In this document: piece after piece, positions 4,537 through 5,504 of the stretch
Position numbering within the stretch: position 1 is the stretch's first letter
How the letters are laid out: each line of letters begins with the position of its first letter
Assembly (NCBI GenBank): GCA_050730675.1
Contig: JBOHNM010000213.1
Location: forward strand, 1 to 5,504
Source: JBOHNM01 sp050730675
Lineage (GTDB): Bacteria; Planctomycetota; Phycisphaerae; Phycisphaerales; UBA1924
Reading direction: 5' to 3'
Length of the DNA stretch: 5,504 nt
The notes under the pieces: model-generated
Database searches by the model: none
What the model was told of the DNA's origin: nothing
The model's input: only the letters and a program-made list of their open reading frames with translations
Translations under genes and position numbers: made by a program

Positions 4537-5504
4537 ATGCTTCCCAAACCGCCGCCACGAGAGCAGCAAGTCGGGTTTATCTATGTCCCGCCGTACCGGA
4601 TCATCGGTACGTCGATCGCCGGCGAGATCACGGCGATCCAGGTCCCGGAACTCGATGTCTGCTTCGACATGGGGTACTGCCCGCGTCCGATGCTGGCGTG
4701 CAAGTACGTCGCGGTGAGCCACGGGCATATGGACCATATCGGTGGTCTGGCGTACTACTGCTCGCAGCGGCACTTCCAAGGGATGGGACCGGGGAACATC
4801 GTCTGCCCGAAGGAGATCGCGCCGGCGATCCAGAAGATGATGGACGGGTACATGGACCTGGAGCGGCAGAAGACGCCGTTCAACATCATCCCGCTTGAGC
4901 CTGAGCAGACGGTCGAGATCAAGAACAACATCTTCCTGCGCGGGTTCCCGGTCGAGCACACGGTGCCGACGTTCGGGTACTCGATCTTCGAGCGGCGGAC
5001 GAAGCTGAAGCCGGAGCTGGTGGGCTTGCCGCAGGAGAAGCTGACGGAGATGCGGGCCAAGGGGGAGGAGATCACGCGGACGCTGTACATCCCGCTGATC
5101 GCGTACGTGATGGACACGGCGCCCGGGCCGGCGCTGGTGCGTGAGGATGTGCGCAAGGCGCAGATCCTGATCACCGAGTGCACGTTCTTCGAGCCCGAGA
5201 CGCGCGAGCGGGCGAAGGTCGGGATGCACCTGCACGTGAGCGACCTGGCGGAATGGATGCGCGTGCTGGAGTGTCAGGCGGTGATCCTGGGGCACATCAG
5301 CCGGCGCACGCACCTGGTGGAGGCGCGCAAGCAGCTCGGGACGATCCTCGGGCGTCAGAAGTCCGAGAAGATCCTGATGATCATGGACTCGAAGGCGAAC
5401 AAAGAGCGGTACGAGCGCCAGCAGATGGATGCGGGAGAGCACCCGACACAGACGGGCGAGCGTCCGCCGGGTCGGGGCGGGCCGCGGCCGGGCGGGTTCA
5501 GCCG
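4537..5504 (+). CDS. MBL-fold metallo-hydrolase, RNase Z/TRZ1-like (cut by right edge)
   Basis: The frame starts at ATG 4537 and stays open to the right edge (322 full codons); the stop lies outside. It carries the complete two-metal set of the RNase Z branch of metallo-beta-lactamase-fold enzymes: motif II SHGHMDHIGG (61-70; ligands H62, H64, D66, H67), H141 in FPVEHTVPTFGYS, D193 in YVMDTAP, and H253 in LGHISRRTHL. The block from about 135 to 260, including GEEITRT (176-182), ECTFF (214-218) and GMHLHVSDLAE (229-239), follows the order seen in short plant-type tRNase Z (TRZ1), whose role is endonucleolytic removal of tRNA 3' trailers. I see no glycine/proline-rich exosite arm between motif II and H141, and the usual GDT is MDT, so true tRNase activity is uncertain; another phosphodiesterase or hydrolase role is possible. 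There is no signal peptide, so it is cytoplasmic. From about residue 295 the chain becomes Gly/Pro/Arg-rich, a probable disordered tail. It is transcribed divergently from the VTT genes. Confidence 0.85.
   Translation, partial: MLPKPPPREQQVGFIYVPPYRIIGTSIAGEITAIQVPELDVCFDMGYCPRPMLACKYVAVSHGHMDHIGGLAYYCSQRHFQGMGPGNIVCPKEIAPAIQKMMDGYMDLERQKTPFNIIPLEPEQTVEIKNNIFLRGFPVEHTVPTFGYSIFERRTKLKPELVGLPQEKLTEMRAKGEEITRTLYIPLIAYVMDTAPGPALVREDVRKAQILITECTFFEPETRERAKVGMHLHVSDLAEWMRVLECQAVILGHISRRTHLVEARKQLGTILGRQKSEKILMIMDSKANKERYERQQMDAGEHPTQTGERPPGRGGPRPGGFS

Noticed and set aside
4465..5442. 325-codon minus-strand open frame opposite the MBL gene
   Set aside because: It is rich in Arg, Leu, His and Asp with no family resemblance, while the plus strand carries all MBL metal ligands and a good ribosome site.

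Overview
The window is a GC-rich (by eye well above 60 percent) bacterial chromosomal segment. It is densely coding, and G or C dominates third codon positions in every gene on both strands. The base composition, the DUF4140/DUF4139 secreted protein, the paired VTT membrane proteins and the plant-TRZ1-like MBL enzyme would suit a Planctomycetota (Phycisphaerae-like) genome. That assignment is only an inference, because no taxonomic marker is present.

Layout, left to right. (1) Positions 1-147, minus strand: the N-terminal 49 codons of an unrecognised small protein running off the left edge. (2) Positions 148-514: a non-coding stretch with a short-period repeat in the leader of that gene, a 28-bp repeat present twice exactly 110 bp apart, and a rho-independent terminator (431-465) for the next gene. 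(3) Positions 515-2386, minus: a secreted mucoidy-inhibitor MuiA-type protein (DUF4140 plus DUF4139). (4) Positions 2387-2528: a 142-nt spacer with a CRP/FNR-type palindrome (2481-2496). (5) Positions 2529-3344 and 3363-4163, minus: two tandem paralogous VTT-domain (TVP38/TMEM64, DedA superfamily) membrane proteins separated by 18 nt. (6) Positions 4164-4536: the divergent intergenic region, with ten tandem copies of an 8-bp unit (4201-4280). (7) Position 4537 to the right edge, plus: an MBL-fold hydrolase of the RNase Z/TRZ1 type, cut by the window end.

The three complete minus-strand genes probably form one envelope-related transcription unit. The two VTT proteins are close enough for one mRNA. 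The MuiA-type gene may be read through from them or be driven from its own promoter near the palindrome, and transcription ends at 431-465. The MBL gene is transcribed divergently and is probably functionally separate.

I see no defence island, CRISPR array, insertion sequence, tRNA or rRNA, and no clearly new system. The points most worth a second look are the octamer array just upstream of the TTG-started VTT gene, the CRP/FNR-like palindrome, the 16-residue difference between the VTT paralogs, and the 110-bp-spaced repeat pair.
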